Source: Prevotella nigrescens (lineage in GTDB: Bacteria; Bacteroidota; Bacteroidia; Bacteroidales; Bacteroidaceae). From it: a DNA stretch of 64,000 bases. The stretch lies in assembly GCF_031191185.1 (NCBI RefSeq), contig NZ_CP133465.1:1608001-1672000 (forward strand), in the 5' to 3' direction. Positions 38,630 through 47,572 of this stretch are shown in pieces (the first letter of the stretch is position 1; every line of letters starts with the position of its first letter). The notes under the pieces were generated by a model. That model was not told the DNA's origin. It saw only the letters and a program-made list of their open reading frames with translations, and did no database searches. The position numbers were made by a program, and so were the translations under genes.

Positions 38630-41600
38630 CTAAAATGTATAACGCAATCCTATCTGACCACGCCAACGACTGTTGTAGCTGTCATAATCGCGATTTACGT
38701 GTGTTCCATCGAACTTGAACAAACCGTCGCCTTCATAGTTGAATGGGCTGAAGTAGCGACCGAAACCATCGCCATAGGTGTGTCCCCAATCCTTGTTGAG
38801 CAAGTTCCCAACATTAATTATATCAAAGCTCAACTCCAAAGAATTAACTTGTCCACCCACTTTAAAGCTATACTTCTGTGCCAAGTGAACATCAAAATGA
38901 TGCTCGAAAGCAAGATTATCTGCATAACGCTTGAAGTATTCGCCACGGTGCTTACTCATATAAGAGTCGTCGGCAATCCATTGTTTCAACAAAGCACGTT
39001 GCTGTTCTTCGGAAAGATTGCCCTTATATCCTGCGCCCAATACCTTTGTTATCAACGGATAAGTATTCTTGCTGTTGTTTACGGTAGTTGGCGCAAAGCG
39101 CATTTGGTCGATTTGTGCATCAGTAGGAATATACATAAGGTCGTTTCCACGAGCACCATCGCCATTCATATCGCCATACATTTCAATAACGTATGGAGAA
39201 CCACTACGTCCTTGATAAATCAGACCGATAGTGGTCTGCCACTGCTTGCTTGTACCGTAACCAATATGGTAGTAAGCACTCGCCTGAATACGATGAGGAA
39301 CATTGTATGCACTGAAGCCGAGTTCTGGGTCGTTAGGATTTCTATAGGTAGTATTAAACATCCAGTTACTACCTGCCACAGAAGAAGTTCCACTGTTCAC
39401 ACTCATAGAACGTGTCCATGTATAACTTGCCATCAAATCAAGTCCGAAGTCGAAATGCTTTTCACCTTTCAACGATAAGTTTACTGTATAACCCTTGTTG
39501 GTGTTATACAATCCATACACGTATGCGTATGGAGTGCCCTTTGTAGTCTGCGTAAACATTGGACGGTTGTCCCACGTGTAACCAGTTTCTTGACCGAAGG
39601 TTTTGCCTGTTGCTTCAATTGCAAGATTTTTATAATATATATCGTTCAAAGTCTTTGAGTAGATAGCCTCTGCTGTCCAATCTATTCCCAATGCTTTAAA
39701 GTCAAAACCAAGATTAAACTTAAGTGTTTGTGCAAACTTGAAGTTATCAGAGAAAATATCTACTTCCTGACTTCCAGCTGACACTTTCAGCTTTTCAGCA
39801 TTCTCCAATTGCTTGTTAGGGTCGAAGATTAGATTAAGTCCTTTCGGATTATAAACACTGTATTTAGACATCTGAATACCTGTGTTAGTGAAGTTGTTGC
39901 TAATCCAAACGTATGGAATACGCCCTGTGAAGACACCTACACCACCACGAAGAATAAATTGACGGTCGTTATTGATATCCCAACGGAAACCTACACGTGG
40001 ACTCCACAAAGGAGAACTTGACAATTTATGGTCTGTACGAACACCCCAGCCACGCTGTGCAGCATATTCGTTGAACCCTGTATTGGCAGTAGGAGTATCG
40101 AAGAAAAGGGGTATTTCCATACGTAAGCCGTATGTAAGTTGGAAAGAAGGAGTAGCGTTCCACTTGTCTTGAACATAGAAACCTAACTGTCCTGCAGAGA
40201 ATGGAGCTTTCCAACGTGGGTCGCCCGTTACGTCGGTATTAGCCATTCCGAAGCGGTATTGCTTGAAATAAGCATAGTTAGGGTCAAGTTTGTCCGCCAT
40301 AAAGTCTTCGTAGTACTTATTGAAATGTGCTAAGTCTGCAAAGTTGTAAGTACCGTTTGCATCTTGAATGAAAAGGTTTGCAAACTTATAAAATTCGTTG
40401 TGTGTACCAAAAGTAAATGTATGGCTGCCGTTGTACCAAGTAAAGTTGTCTTCAACGGTATAAATATCTTGGTCGAGTTGGTTCGCCATAGACGAACGTT
40501 CGTTACCAATATTGAGCGTACCACCTGTTACTTGAAGAGAAATCATTGGGAAAGCCGATGCTACAGCACGCTGGTCGCGCACTCGTACGTAACTTGCACG
40601 TGCTTCGTTGCTCAATACTGGCGACAAACGGCTTTGCAATTCAGCTGTGAAAGAGTTTGTTTTGCTTTCAAATGGATAATAATAATGATTATCGTTCAAC
40701 GATGAAGCACCACTGACATTGTTTAATTGTTTTGCATCTACCAAACTCCAACGGAATGAGAACTTGTTAAAGTCGTTGATATTCCAGTCTATCTTTGCAC
40801 CAAACTTTTTACTCTTGGTATAAATATCAGGATTACCGAATGCGCCTGTATAGTTGTATCCTTGCTTTGCAGCCATTTCCCTAACCTTTGCAAGCACACC
40901 ATCGGCTTCTTCCTTAAGGATACGTAAACCTGTCTGGCCGTAACCATTGATATTTGGATATTCTTTATTGGCGTCTTCAAAGTTAACGAAGAAGAACAGT
41001 TTATCCTTGATAATAGGACCACCAAGCGTTATACCCCATTGGTATTGTTGCTGTTTCTGATACTTCGGTGCATAACCCGTTCCGTCAGAATAAGGATAAT
41101 GGCGACCGATAAGGTTCTGATTATTGCCAAATCCATATACGCTTCCATGGAACTTGTTAGTTCCCGACTTTGTTATAGCATTAATTGCACCACCTGTAAA
41201 ACCACTCTGACGAACATCAAATGGCGCAACATTAATTTGGATTTGCTCAATGGTCTCCATAGAAACAGGTTGTGTGCCTGCCTGTCCTCCATTAGAGCCG
41301 TCGGCAGTGAGACCAAATACGTCGTTATTCATTGCACCGTCAATCATAAACGAATTGTAACGGTTGTTTGTTCCTGCAAACGACATTGCACCATTGCTTG
41401 ATGTTGTCAGCTGGGGATTTAATCTTGCAACATCAGCAATACCGTGTGTGATACTTGGTATCTCGGCTATTTGTTTAGCAGTAAGACTTTGTGCAGCACC
41501 ATTTTTTGTCCCGTTTATTCCAGCTTTACCAACAACAACAACTTCCTGCAATTCTTTCGAATCTGTTTGTAACTTGCATGATAAATCTTCTACTTCGCCC

Positions 41601-41890
41601 AAACGAAGTGTTACATTCTGGAAAGTCTTAGTTTGATGTCCTATATAAGATATTTCCACCTTATAAGGTCCACCAACACGCATACCTTGAATGGTGAAAC
41701 GTCCATCTAAATTTGTTAAACCCCTATAAATTGTTCCAGAAGGTTGGTGCGTAGCTGTAACTGTTGCACCGATGACTTCTTCGCCATTCGATGTAACCTT
41801 ACCGCTAATGCCTGATGTAGTTATCTGCGCCATTGCCGTAATAGTTAGCGAGAATAACATTCCAAAAAGGAAAAGCAATCTTTTTTGCAT
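38630..41890 (-). CDS. Oar-like TonB-dependent receptor
   Basis: 1086 residues: signal peptide, carboxypeptidase regulatory-like Ig fold (about 25-110, GISGKVTSNGEEVIGATV), plug (VVVGKAGINGTKNGAAQ) and a large 22-strand barrel ending IGLRYTF. Resembles the Oar/TonB-dependent adhesin-like group rather than SusC: no SusD partner is next to it. Substrate unknown. A -7 element lies at 41935-41942. Confidence 0.92.
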   Translation of the reverse strand: MQKRLLFLFGMLFSLTITAMAQITTSGISGKVTSNGEEVIGATVTATHQPSGTIYRGLTNLDGRFTIQGMRVGGPYKVEISYIGHQTKTFQNVTLRLGEVEDLSCKLQTDSKELQEVVVVGKAGINGTKNGAAQSLTAKQIAEIPSITHGIADVARLNPQLTTSSNGAMSFAGTNNRYNSFMIDGAMNNDVFGLTADGSNGGQAGTQPVSMETIEQIQINVAPFDVRQSGFTGGAINAITKSGTNKFHGSVYGFGNNQNLIGRHYPYSDGTGYAPKYQKQQQYQWGITLGGPIIKDKLFFFVNFEDANKEYPNINGYGQTGLRILKEEADGVLAKVREMAAKQGYNYTGAFGNPDIYTKSKKFGAKIDWNINDFNKFSFRWSLVDAKQLNNVSGASSLNDNHYYYPFESKTNSFTAELQSRLSPVLSNEARASYVRVRDQRAVASAFPMISLQVTGGTLNIGNERSSMANQLDQDIYTVEDNFTWYNGSHTFTFGTHNEFYKFANLFIQDANGTYNFADLAHFNKYYEDFMADKLDPNYAYFKQYRFGMANTDVTGDPRWKAPFSAGQLGFYVQDKWNATPSFQLTYGLRMEIPLFFDTPTANTGFNEYAAQRGWGVRTDHKLSSSPLWSPRVGFRWDINNDRQFILRGGVGVFTGRIPYVWISNNFTNTGIQMSKYSVYNPKGLNLIFDPNKQLENAEKLKVSAGSQEVDIFSDNFKFAQTLKFNLGFDFKALGIDWTAEAIYSKTLNDIYYKNLAIEATGKTFGQETGYTWDNRPMFTQTTKGTPYAYVYGLYNTNKGYTVNLSLKGEKHFDFGLDLMASYTWTRSMSVNSGTSSVAGSNWMFNTTYRNPNDPELGFSAYNVPHRIQASAYYHIGYGTSKQWQTTIGLIYQGRSGSPYVIEMYGDMNGDGARGNDLMYIPTDAQIDQMRFAPTTVNNSKNTYPLITKVLGAGYKGNLSEEQQRALLKQWIADDSYMSKHRGEYFKRYADNLAFEHHFDVHLAQKYSFKVGGQVNSLELSFDIINVGNLLNKDWGHTYGDGFGRYFSPFNYEGDGLFKFDGTHVNRDYDSYNSRWRGQIGLRYTF

Positions 41891-41934
41891 AATAAATTAA
41901 TGTTAAATTCAAATACGTATATTTAATTATGGTG

Positions 41935-41942
41935 CAAATATA
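41935..41942 (-). promoter_or_regulatory. -7 element of the Oar-like receptor
   Basis: TATATTTG on the minus strand, 44 bp before the ATG; the -33 box is not at ideal spacing. Confidence 0.45.
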
Positions 41943-42003
41943 ATTAAAATCTATCAAAATATCGTTGCAAACGACGTTAAAATCAGAATAATTTAGCTGA
42001 GAC

Positions 42004-42726
42004 TTATTTACGACAAATCAAATTAGCAACAATTATAGCAGTTAATCCAGCTGTTTCAGTACGCAAACGGCTTGTTCCTAAAGTTACACATTGATAGTTA
42101 TTATTCATAGCCTGACGAACTTCATCAATAGAAAAATCTCCCTCAGGTCCTACTAAAACTGTTATTTCATTAATAGAATTCAAGTGCTTTAAATAGTTAA
42201 AGAAGTCAGTCTTTTCTATTTCATCGTAACAGTGACAGATAAATTTCGAACCTACTATTTCTCTACGTACAAAATTGTCGAATGTAACCATATCATTTAC
42301 AATTGGTTTCCATGGCTTACGGCTCTGTTTCATTGCTGATATTACTATACGTTCTATCCGATCTTTACGTATTGTTTTACGTTCAGAGTAATGGCAATTT
42401 AAAAATGAAATCTCATCGAAACCAATTTCTGTCGCTTTTTCAACTAACCATTCTACACGACTAATATCTTTTGTAGGCGCTATAGCAAGATGTAAATATC
42501 CAGTCCATGATTTGGTTTGAGGTAACGATTGCTCTATTTTATAATAACAATGTTTGGAATTTGTTAATGTAATAAATGCTTTATAAAAAGAACCTTTGCC
42601 GTCCATCAAGAAAATCTCATCACTTTCTTTTAATCGCAAAACTCGAACAGCATGGATTGCCTCGTCTACTGGCAATTCATTACTGTTAGATGCTTCAGGA
42701 ACATAAAAGTAACGTTCTTCTTTCAT
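42004..42726 (-). CDS. rsmE: 16S rRNA (uracil-1498 N3)-methyltransferase
   Basis: 240 residues, SPOUT-knot enzyme: VLVGPEGDFSIDEV and the knot motif TLGTSRLRTETAGL at the C-terminus. Modifies U1498 in the decoding region of 16S rRNA. Six bp after the bifunctional-nuclease gene in the same direction. Confidence 0.95.
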   Translation of the reverse strand: MKEERYFYVPEASNSNELPVDEAIHAVRVLRLKESDEIFLMDGKGSFYKAFITLTNSKHCYYKIEQSLPQTKSWTGYLHLAIAPTKDISRVEWLVEKATEIGFDEISFLNCHYSERKTIRKDRIERIVISAMKQSRKPWKPIVNDMVTFDNFVRREIVGSKFICHCYDEIEKTDFFNYLKHLNSINEITVLVGPEGDFSIDEVRQAMNNNYQCVTLGTSRLRTETAGLTAIIVANLICRK

Positions 42727-42732
42727 TCTATA

Positions 42733-43293
42733 TTACATTACTTTATCTTGATTATCTTTACGCTTTTGTATTTCATCGCGTAAATTAGAAGCCAATTCAT
42801 AATTTTCATCTTTAATTGCTTTTTGCAAAGCGTCATGGAGCATTGACGAAGTTAATGCGTTCAAAGGAAGTGCAACCTTATTTTTATTCAATTCGTAAGG
42901 CACACTCTGTCGTATAAAAAGTTTTTCTTCCATATATAAATCTATCTGCACGATTTTCGACAAAAGAATTGCATCTGAAGCACGAATCGGTATCATCTCA
43001 TACGTAAATTTATTTATTAATACAACTTTATATTGACCATCAGAGATGGAATTAAATAATATCTCATAGTGTTCAGAATCCATATCAGGATTTATCCAAC
43101 AAAGAACCTCCGGTAGAAGACTATGGCGAAATGAATTTTCCCCTATTCGAAGATTTAATTCATGCACCATTATCCCATCACAGACAATGGCAACTTGTTT
43201 GTCTTCTAACTGATTAGTGAGCACCAAAAGCCCCATATTGGAACCACCAACAATCTCTGTTATTCCTTTAAAAAAAACTTGTATCTTATTCAT
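42733..43293 (-). CDS. Bifunctional nuclease family (DUF151) protein with UVR motif
   Basis: 186 residues from the ATG at 43291-43293 (MNKIQVFFKGITEI). DUF151 core with IRASDAILLSKI, and a C-terminal UvrB/UvrC-type motif (ALQKAIKDENYELASNLRDE). The start overlaps the end of the transporter gene by 8 bp, pointing to translational coupling; a start 10 codons earlier is also open. RNase and DNase activity is known for plant relatives only. Confidence 0.88.
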   Translation of the reverse strand: MNKIQVFFKGITEIVGGSNMGLLVLTNQLEDKQVAIVCDGIMVHELNLRIGENSFRHSLLPEVLCWINPDMDSEHYEILFNSISDGQYKVVLINKFTYEMIPIRASDAILLSKIVQIDLYMEEKLFIRQSVPYELNKNKVALPLNALTSSMLHDALQKAIKDENYELASNLRDEIQKRKDNQDKVM

Positions 43294-44554
43294 TACTTTT
43301 TTTAGGATGGAACAAAATTGCAAAACTTATCGCAACCATCAGAGCATATCCCGCAAATATAAACCAACAAGTTTTCCAATTTCCTACAGTCAGTATATTA
43401 TCACCAAACTGTTTTAATTCTGTATAATGGTTTATAATAGCTTGTGCAGCAAGTGTTCCTATAGTAGCTCCGATACCATTTGTCATCAACATAAATAATC
43501 CTTGTGCTGATGAGCGAATGGAAGAATCTGTACTTTTATCTACAAAGAGTGAACCTGATATATTAAAGAAATCGAATGCAATTCCATAAACAACCATTGA
43601 CAAAACGAATAATAACACTCCAGGCATTCCTGGATTACCTAAACCAAATAATCCAAAACGCAAAACCCACCCTAACATCGCTATTAACATCACATTTTTG
43701 ATTCCATAACGACGCATAAAAAATGGAATAAGTAAAATACAGCAAGTCTCACTTATCTGTGAAAGGCTTATAAGTATGTTAGCATGTTGAACACCGAATG
43801 CATTTGCAAACTCGGGCTGTGCTGCAAAACTAAATAGGAAAGGATTTGCAAAACTGTTCGTTATCTGCAAACTTACGCCCAACAACATTGAGAAGATAAA
43901 GAAGATTGCCATTTTCTTTTGTTTAAACAGCGAGAAAGCTTTCAACCCTAAAGCATCTACCAAACTCTTCTTTTCGTTGCTCTTTAATATTTCGCAATTC
44001 GGCAATGTGAAAGTGTAAAGAAAAAGAATAACACTCACTACACTCGAAGTTATAAATTGGTTTTGATTGCTTTGAAATCCCAATATATCTACCAGCCACA
44101 TTGTCAATATAAAACCTATCGTACCAAACACACGGATAGGAGGGAAATCCTTCACTGTATCCATGCCAGATTGTGTCAGTGCTGAATAAGCAACGGAGTT
44201 GGCTAAAGCTATGGTCGGCATATAAAACGCAACCGACATAGAATAAAGTGTAAAAATAATACTAAAATCTACATTTGTGCCTGCATTTATTCCATAGAAA
44301 GCTGTACCAAACATAAAAATACCTGCTACCAAATGACAAAGTCCTAATAATCGTTGTGCAGGTATCCACCTATCAGCAACAATTCCCATCAGTGCAGGCA
44401 TAAAGATAGAAACAATACCTTGCATAGAATAAAACAGTCCTATATTTTCACCAATACCAACGTTACCAAGATAACGCCCCATTGACGTTAAATATGCTCC
44501 CCACACTGCGAACTCTAAAAAGTTCATTAGTGCTAAACGTATCTTTAAATTCAT
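43286..44554 (-). CDS. NupG-type nucleoside:H+ symporter
   Basis: 422 residues, 12 membrane segments, MFS fold. The start MNLKIRLALMNFLEFAVWGA and the YLxNVG-like first loop match the nucleoside-H+ symporter family (NupG/XapB). Likely imports nucleosides. First gene of a transporter-nuclease-rsmE transcript from the promoter at 44577-44608. Confidence 0.9.
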   Translation of the reverse strand: MNLKIRLALMNFLEFAVWGAYLTSMGRYLGNVGIGENIGLFYSMQGIVSIFMPALMGIVADRWIPAQRLLGLCHLVAGIFMFGTAFYGINAGTNVDFSIIFTLYSMSVAFYMPTIALANSVAYSALTQSGMDTVKDFPPIRVFGTIGFILTMWLVDILGFQSNQNQFITSSVVSVILFLYTFTLPNCEILKSNEKKSLVDALGLKAFSLFKQKKMAIFFIFSMLLGVSLQITNSFANPFLFSFAAQPEFANAFGVQHANILISLSQISETCCILLIPFFMRRYGIKNVMLIAMLGWVLRFGLFGLGNPGMPGVLLFVLSMVVYGIAFDFFNISGSLFVDKSTDSSIRSSAQGLFMLMTNGIGATIGTLAAQAIINHYTELKQFGDNILTVGNWKTCWFIFAGYALMVAISFAILFHPKKSNE

Positions 44555-44576
44555 CTCTTAGATTTTTGTTCGACAA

Positions 44577-44608
44577 CAAAAGTACAGCTTTTATAATAAA
44601 CCACCAAA
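44577..44608 (-). promoter_or_regulatory. Promoter of the nupG-type transporter operon
   Basis: Minus-strand TTTG (44605-44608), 20-bp spacer, TACTTTTG (44577-44584): exact consensus. Confidence 0.7.
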
Positions 44609-44640
44609 GTAAAATTAAGTATTTATATTCAAGATGGACA

Positions 44641-44677
44641 AAAAAATTGATTGTCTCACGACAATCAATCTTTTTTA
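44641..44677 (-). terminator. Terminator after the DUF3256 gene
   Basis: AAAAAATTGATTGTC-tcac-GACAATCAATCTTTTTT, perfect stem with A/T flanks, active in either direction. Confidence 0.75.
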
Positions 44678-44778
44678 TTAACCTTAATAATCTAATACCA
44701 TGAAAAACAGGATACAAAGATAAATAATATTTATTATAATGCGCAACCTCTGTAGGTGCAAGTATCCATATATTAACA

Positions 44779-45375
44779 TCATTTAAACAAATATCCGTTC
44801 CAATTTAATTTTCTTTGTTTTAATATTATACTAATGTCCTTTTTATCTGCAGGTGAAAGCAATGGTACATCATATTTTATAGTTAAACTATTATCATTTT
44901 CAGATAACTCTAATTCGCAGAGCATAACATTTGCCATACTCAATAATTCATTATAGCGTTGTTGCGACATAGAATCTGTTTTTTCGAACACAGGAGCACA
45001 ATCTAACTCAAATGGTTTAGCTTCCCATTCTTTTGAAAATAACATTAGTTTACTTTCCGCTTTTGGCCCATTCCATGTTTGGACTACAGCTATGTTTGAA
45101 TCATCTAATCTTTTAATTTCTAACTTAGATGCATCATTTAACCATACACAAATATAGTCATTGGTTAATTTTTCTATACGGGTTGTATCGTGCAAACTAT
45201 TTATAACTTCTGACTTCATTCTCATCGTAATGTAGTCTGCCAACTCTGTTCTTAAACTTTTATTGAGATATGGCACGAGAGTATCAGGCATTTCAACCCA
45301 TATCTGACGCATATCTTGTGCGTGTAATGGAATTAAATTGAAATATATCAATAGAATTAAAAGGAATCTTTTCAT
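44779..45375 (-). CDS. DUF3256 family secreted protein, full-length copy
   Basis: 198 residues from ATG 45373-45375 (MKRFLLILLIYF), with signal peptide ending HAQ. The DUF3256 pattern is recognisable: MRQIWVEMPDTLVPYLN at the mature N-terminus, then a beta-rich body. Role unknown. Most of this gene (from 44971 up) lies inside the first unit of a 1,217-bp tandem duplication. Confidence 0.8.
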   Translation of the reverse strand: MKRFLLILLIYFNLIPLHAQDMRQIWVEMPDTLVPYLNKSLRTELADYITMRMKSEVINSLHDTTRIEKLTNDYICVWLNDASKLEIKRLDDSNIAVVQTWNGPKAESKLMLFSKEWEAKPFELDCAPVFEKTDSMSQQRYNELLSMANVMLCELELSENDNSLTIKYDVPLLSPADKKDISIILKQRKLNWNGYLFK

Positions 45376-45484
45376 ATTAATTTTAGGCACGTTCTATAAA
45401 TCCTTCGTTGAAAAATAATTGTTATAACAACGTTCAATTCTTTCGGTCTTTCTGCTTTTATGCGCATAAAAGACAAAAGTCCTA

Positions 45485-45516
45485 CAAAGGTATTTTTAGA
45501 ACCTGCCCTTAACAAA
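45485..45516 (-). promoter_or_regulatory. Promoter of DUF3256 gene, copy 1
   Basis: Minus-strand TTTG (45513-45516), 20-bp spacer, TACCTTTG (45485-45492); repeated in copy 2 at +1217. Confidence 0.65.
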
Positions 45517-45602
45517 AAATGATTCATTAATAATACTGTAATATTTTATTGGGAATAAGCAAGTTTTTCCGAAATAATATGTTTTATTCTTCTCATACTT
45601 TA

Positions 45603-46058
45603 TTAGAAAGGTGAAAAACTTAAAACACAATTATTTTTATAAGTAGAAATCATAAGCATAGTCCTATTTTTACTGTTATATCCCACTACGAATTTTCCAT
45701 CATCTGTATTTTCAGAATTGGTTGTTCTATAACTTTCTTTATATTTTTTTGCGAGTTTATTCATTAGTGCTATGGCTTTTCCTCTATTATTACAGCACGT
45801 TGTTAGGCGCAATTGATTTAGCTTCCCCTCTTTATTAAAAAAACATTCCGCTTCATTATATCGTTCTCCATCAAAAACAACATTCTTATAAATAGCTTTC
45901 TCGTTATTTAATAGATAGGGAACACCAAACATTTTTTCTAACACTTTCATTGTCTCAGTGTTTTCTACCATAAATTTTATGTTGTCAACCTGTTGTTGTG
46001 CTGACAACTTAAATGTAAATACAAGTAGGAGAATAATAATTCCTAAAAATTTCTTCAT
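45603..46058 (-). CDS. Hypothetical secreted 151-residue protein, copy 1
   Basis: Signal peptide ending LSAQ, then about 130 residues with no recognised family. Four cysteines, including the adjacent pair in TTCCNNRGKA. The protein is identical to the copy encoded at 46820-47275. It has its own -7 element (TAACTTTG, 46091-46098). Confidence 0.8.
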   Translation of the reverse strand: MKKFLGIIILLLVFTFKLSAQQQVDNIKFMVENTETMKVLEKMFGVPYLLNNEKAIYKNVVFDGERYNEAECFFNKEGKLNQLRLTTCCNNRGKAIALMNKLAKKYKESYRTTNSENTDDGKFVVGYNSKNRTMLMISTYKNNCVLSFSPF

Positions 46059-46090
46059 AATTTTTTTATTTTTCTTGTCTGTTTCTTTTG

Positions 46091-46098
46091 CAAAGTTA
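46091..46098 (-). promoter_or_regulatory. -7 element of the 151-residue gene, copy 1
   Basis: TAACTTTG on the minus strand, 32 bp before the ATG; the same element recurs in copy 2. Confidence 0.4.
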
Positions 46099-46181
46099 TA
46101 TAAAAATGATGAAAGCTAAGCTTTTTTTATAAAAAATCTATCATTTAGGTCGAAGTAATTGGTTACGAACAACCTTATGAA

Positions 46182-46592
46182 TTATGAAGAATCTGTTTTT
46201 TCGAACACAGGAGCACAATCTAACTCAAATGGTTTAGCTTCCCATTCTTTTGAAAATAAAATTAGTTTACTTTCCGTTTTTGGTCCATTCCATGTTTGGA
46301 CTACAGCTATGTTTGAATCATCTAATCTTTTAATTTCTAACTTAGATGCATCATTTAACCATACACAAATATAGTCATTGGTTAACTTTTCTATACGGGT
46401 TGTATCGTGCAAACTATTTATAACTTCTGACTTCATTCTCATCGTAATGTAGTCTGCCAACTCTGTTCTTAAACTTTTATTGAGATATGGCACGAGAGTA
46501 TCAGGCATTTCAACCCATATCTGACGCATATCTTGTGCGTGTAATGGAATTAAATTGAAATATATCAATAGAATTAAAAGGAATCTTTTCAT
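46182..46592 (-). pseudogene. DUF3256 gene, C-terminally truncated copy 2
   Basis: Near-identical to the N-terminal part of the protein at 44779-45375, with Lys/Thr and other single-residue changes, but cut at FEKTDS where the duplication joint falls. It ends one codon later at a stop made by the flanking DNA, losing about 60 residues. Promoter and signal peptide are intact, so a short product could still be made. Confidence 0.85.
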
Positions 46593-46701
46593 ATTAATTT
46601 TAGGCACGTTCTATAAGTCCTTCGTTGAAAAATAATTGTTATAACAACGTTCAATTCTTTCGGTCTTTCTGCTTTTATGCGCATAAAAGACAAAAGTCCT
46701 A

Positions 46702-46733
46702 CAAAGGTATTTTTAGAACCTGCCCTTAACAAA
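46702..46733 (-). promoter_or_regulatory. Promoter of DUF3256 gene, copy 2
   Basis: Same TTTG-N20-TACCTTTG promoter as copy 1, shifted by 1,217 bp. Confidence 0.6.
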
Positions 46734-46819
46734 AAATGATTCATTAATAATACTGTAATATTTTATTGGGAATAAGCAAGTTTTTCCGAAATAATATGTT
46801 TTATTCTTCTCATACTTTA

Positions 46820-47275
46820 TTAGAAAGGTGAAAAACTTAAAACACAATTATTTTTATAAGTAGAAATCATAAGCATAGTCCTATTTTTACTGTTATATCC
46901 CACTACGAATTTTCCATCATCTGTATTTTCAGAATTGGTTGTTCTATAACTTTCTTTATATTTTTTTGCGAGTTTATTCATTAGTGCTATGGCTTTTCCT
47001 CTATTATTACAGCACGTTGTTAGGCGCAATTGATTTAGCTTCCCCTCTTTATTAAAAAAACATTCCGCTTCATTATATCGTTCTCCATCAAAAACAACAT
47101 TCTTATAAATAGCTTTCTCGTTATTTAATAGATAGGGAACACCAAACATTTTTTCTAACACTTTCATTGTCTCAGTGTTTTCTACCATAAATTTTATGTT
47201 GTCAACCTGTTGTTGTGCTGACAACTTAAATGTAAATACAAGTAGGAGAATAATAATTCCTAAAAATTTCTTCAT
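46820..47275 (-). CDS. Hypothetical secreted 151-residue protein, copy 2
   Basis: Encodes exactly the same 151-residue protein as 45603-46058. Being upstream of the truncated DUF3256 copy, it forms the promoter-proximal half of the duplicated pair. Family not recognised. Confidence 0.8.
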   Translation of the reverse strand: MKKFLGIIILLLVFTFKLSAQQQVDNIKFMVENTETMKVLEKMFGVPYLLNNEKAIYKNVVFDGERYNEAECFFNKEGKLNQLRLTTCCNNRGKAIALMNKLAKKYKESYRTTNSENTDDGKFVVGYNSKNRTMLMISTYKNNCVLSFSPF

Positions 47276-47572
47276 AATTTTTTTATTTTTCTTGTCTGTT
47301 TCTTTTGCAAAGTTATATAAAAATGATGAAAGCTAAGCTTTTTTTATAAAAAATCTATTATTTAGGTCGAAATAATTGGTTACGAACAACCTTATGAATT
47401 ATGAAAAATGCAGTAGGTAATGATTTGACAACCTATCTTCTGCAATGACACACAACGCTTTGCATAACTCGAATAATCTATTGCAAAGGTAATATTAGAC
47501 GACACGTATCTTATCCAAGAAACAATTGGTCCCCGATGCCACGATACTCTTTCCCAAATCCCAGTCGCATTT

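Larger units (their letters stand above)
44971..46187. repeat. Tandem duplication, unit 1
   Basis: 1,217-bp direct repeat; unit 2 follows at once (46188-47404). Only a handful of base differences were seen. It holds the 5' two-thirds of the DUF3256 gene, its promoter, and the whole upstream 151-residue gene. Confidence 0.95.
46188..47404. repeat. Tandem duplication, unit 2
   Basis: Second 1,217-bp unit, directly abutting unit 1. Homology at the joint is one base or so. The outer end at 47404 enters unrelated DNA. Confidence 0.95.
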
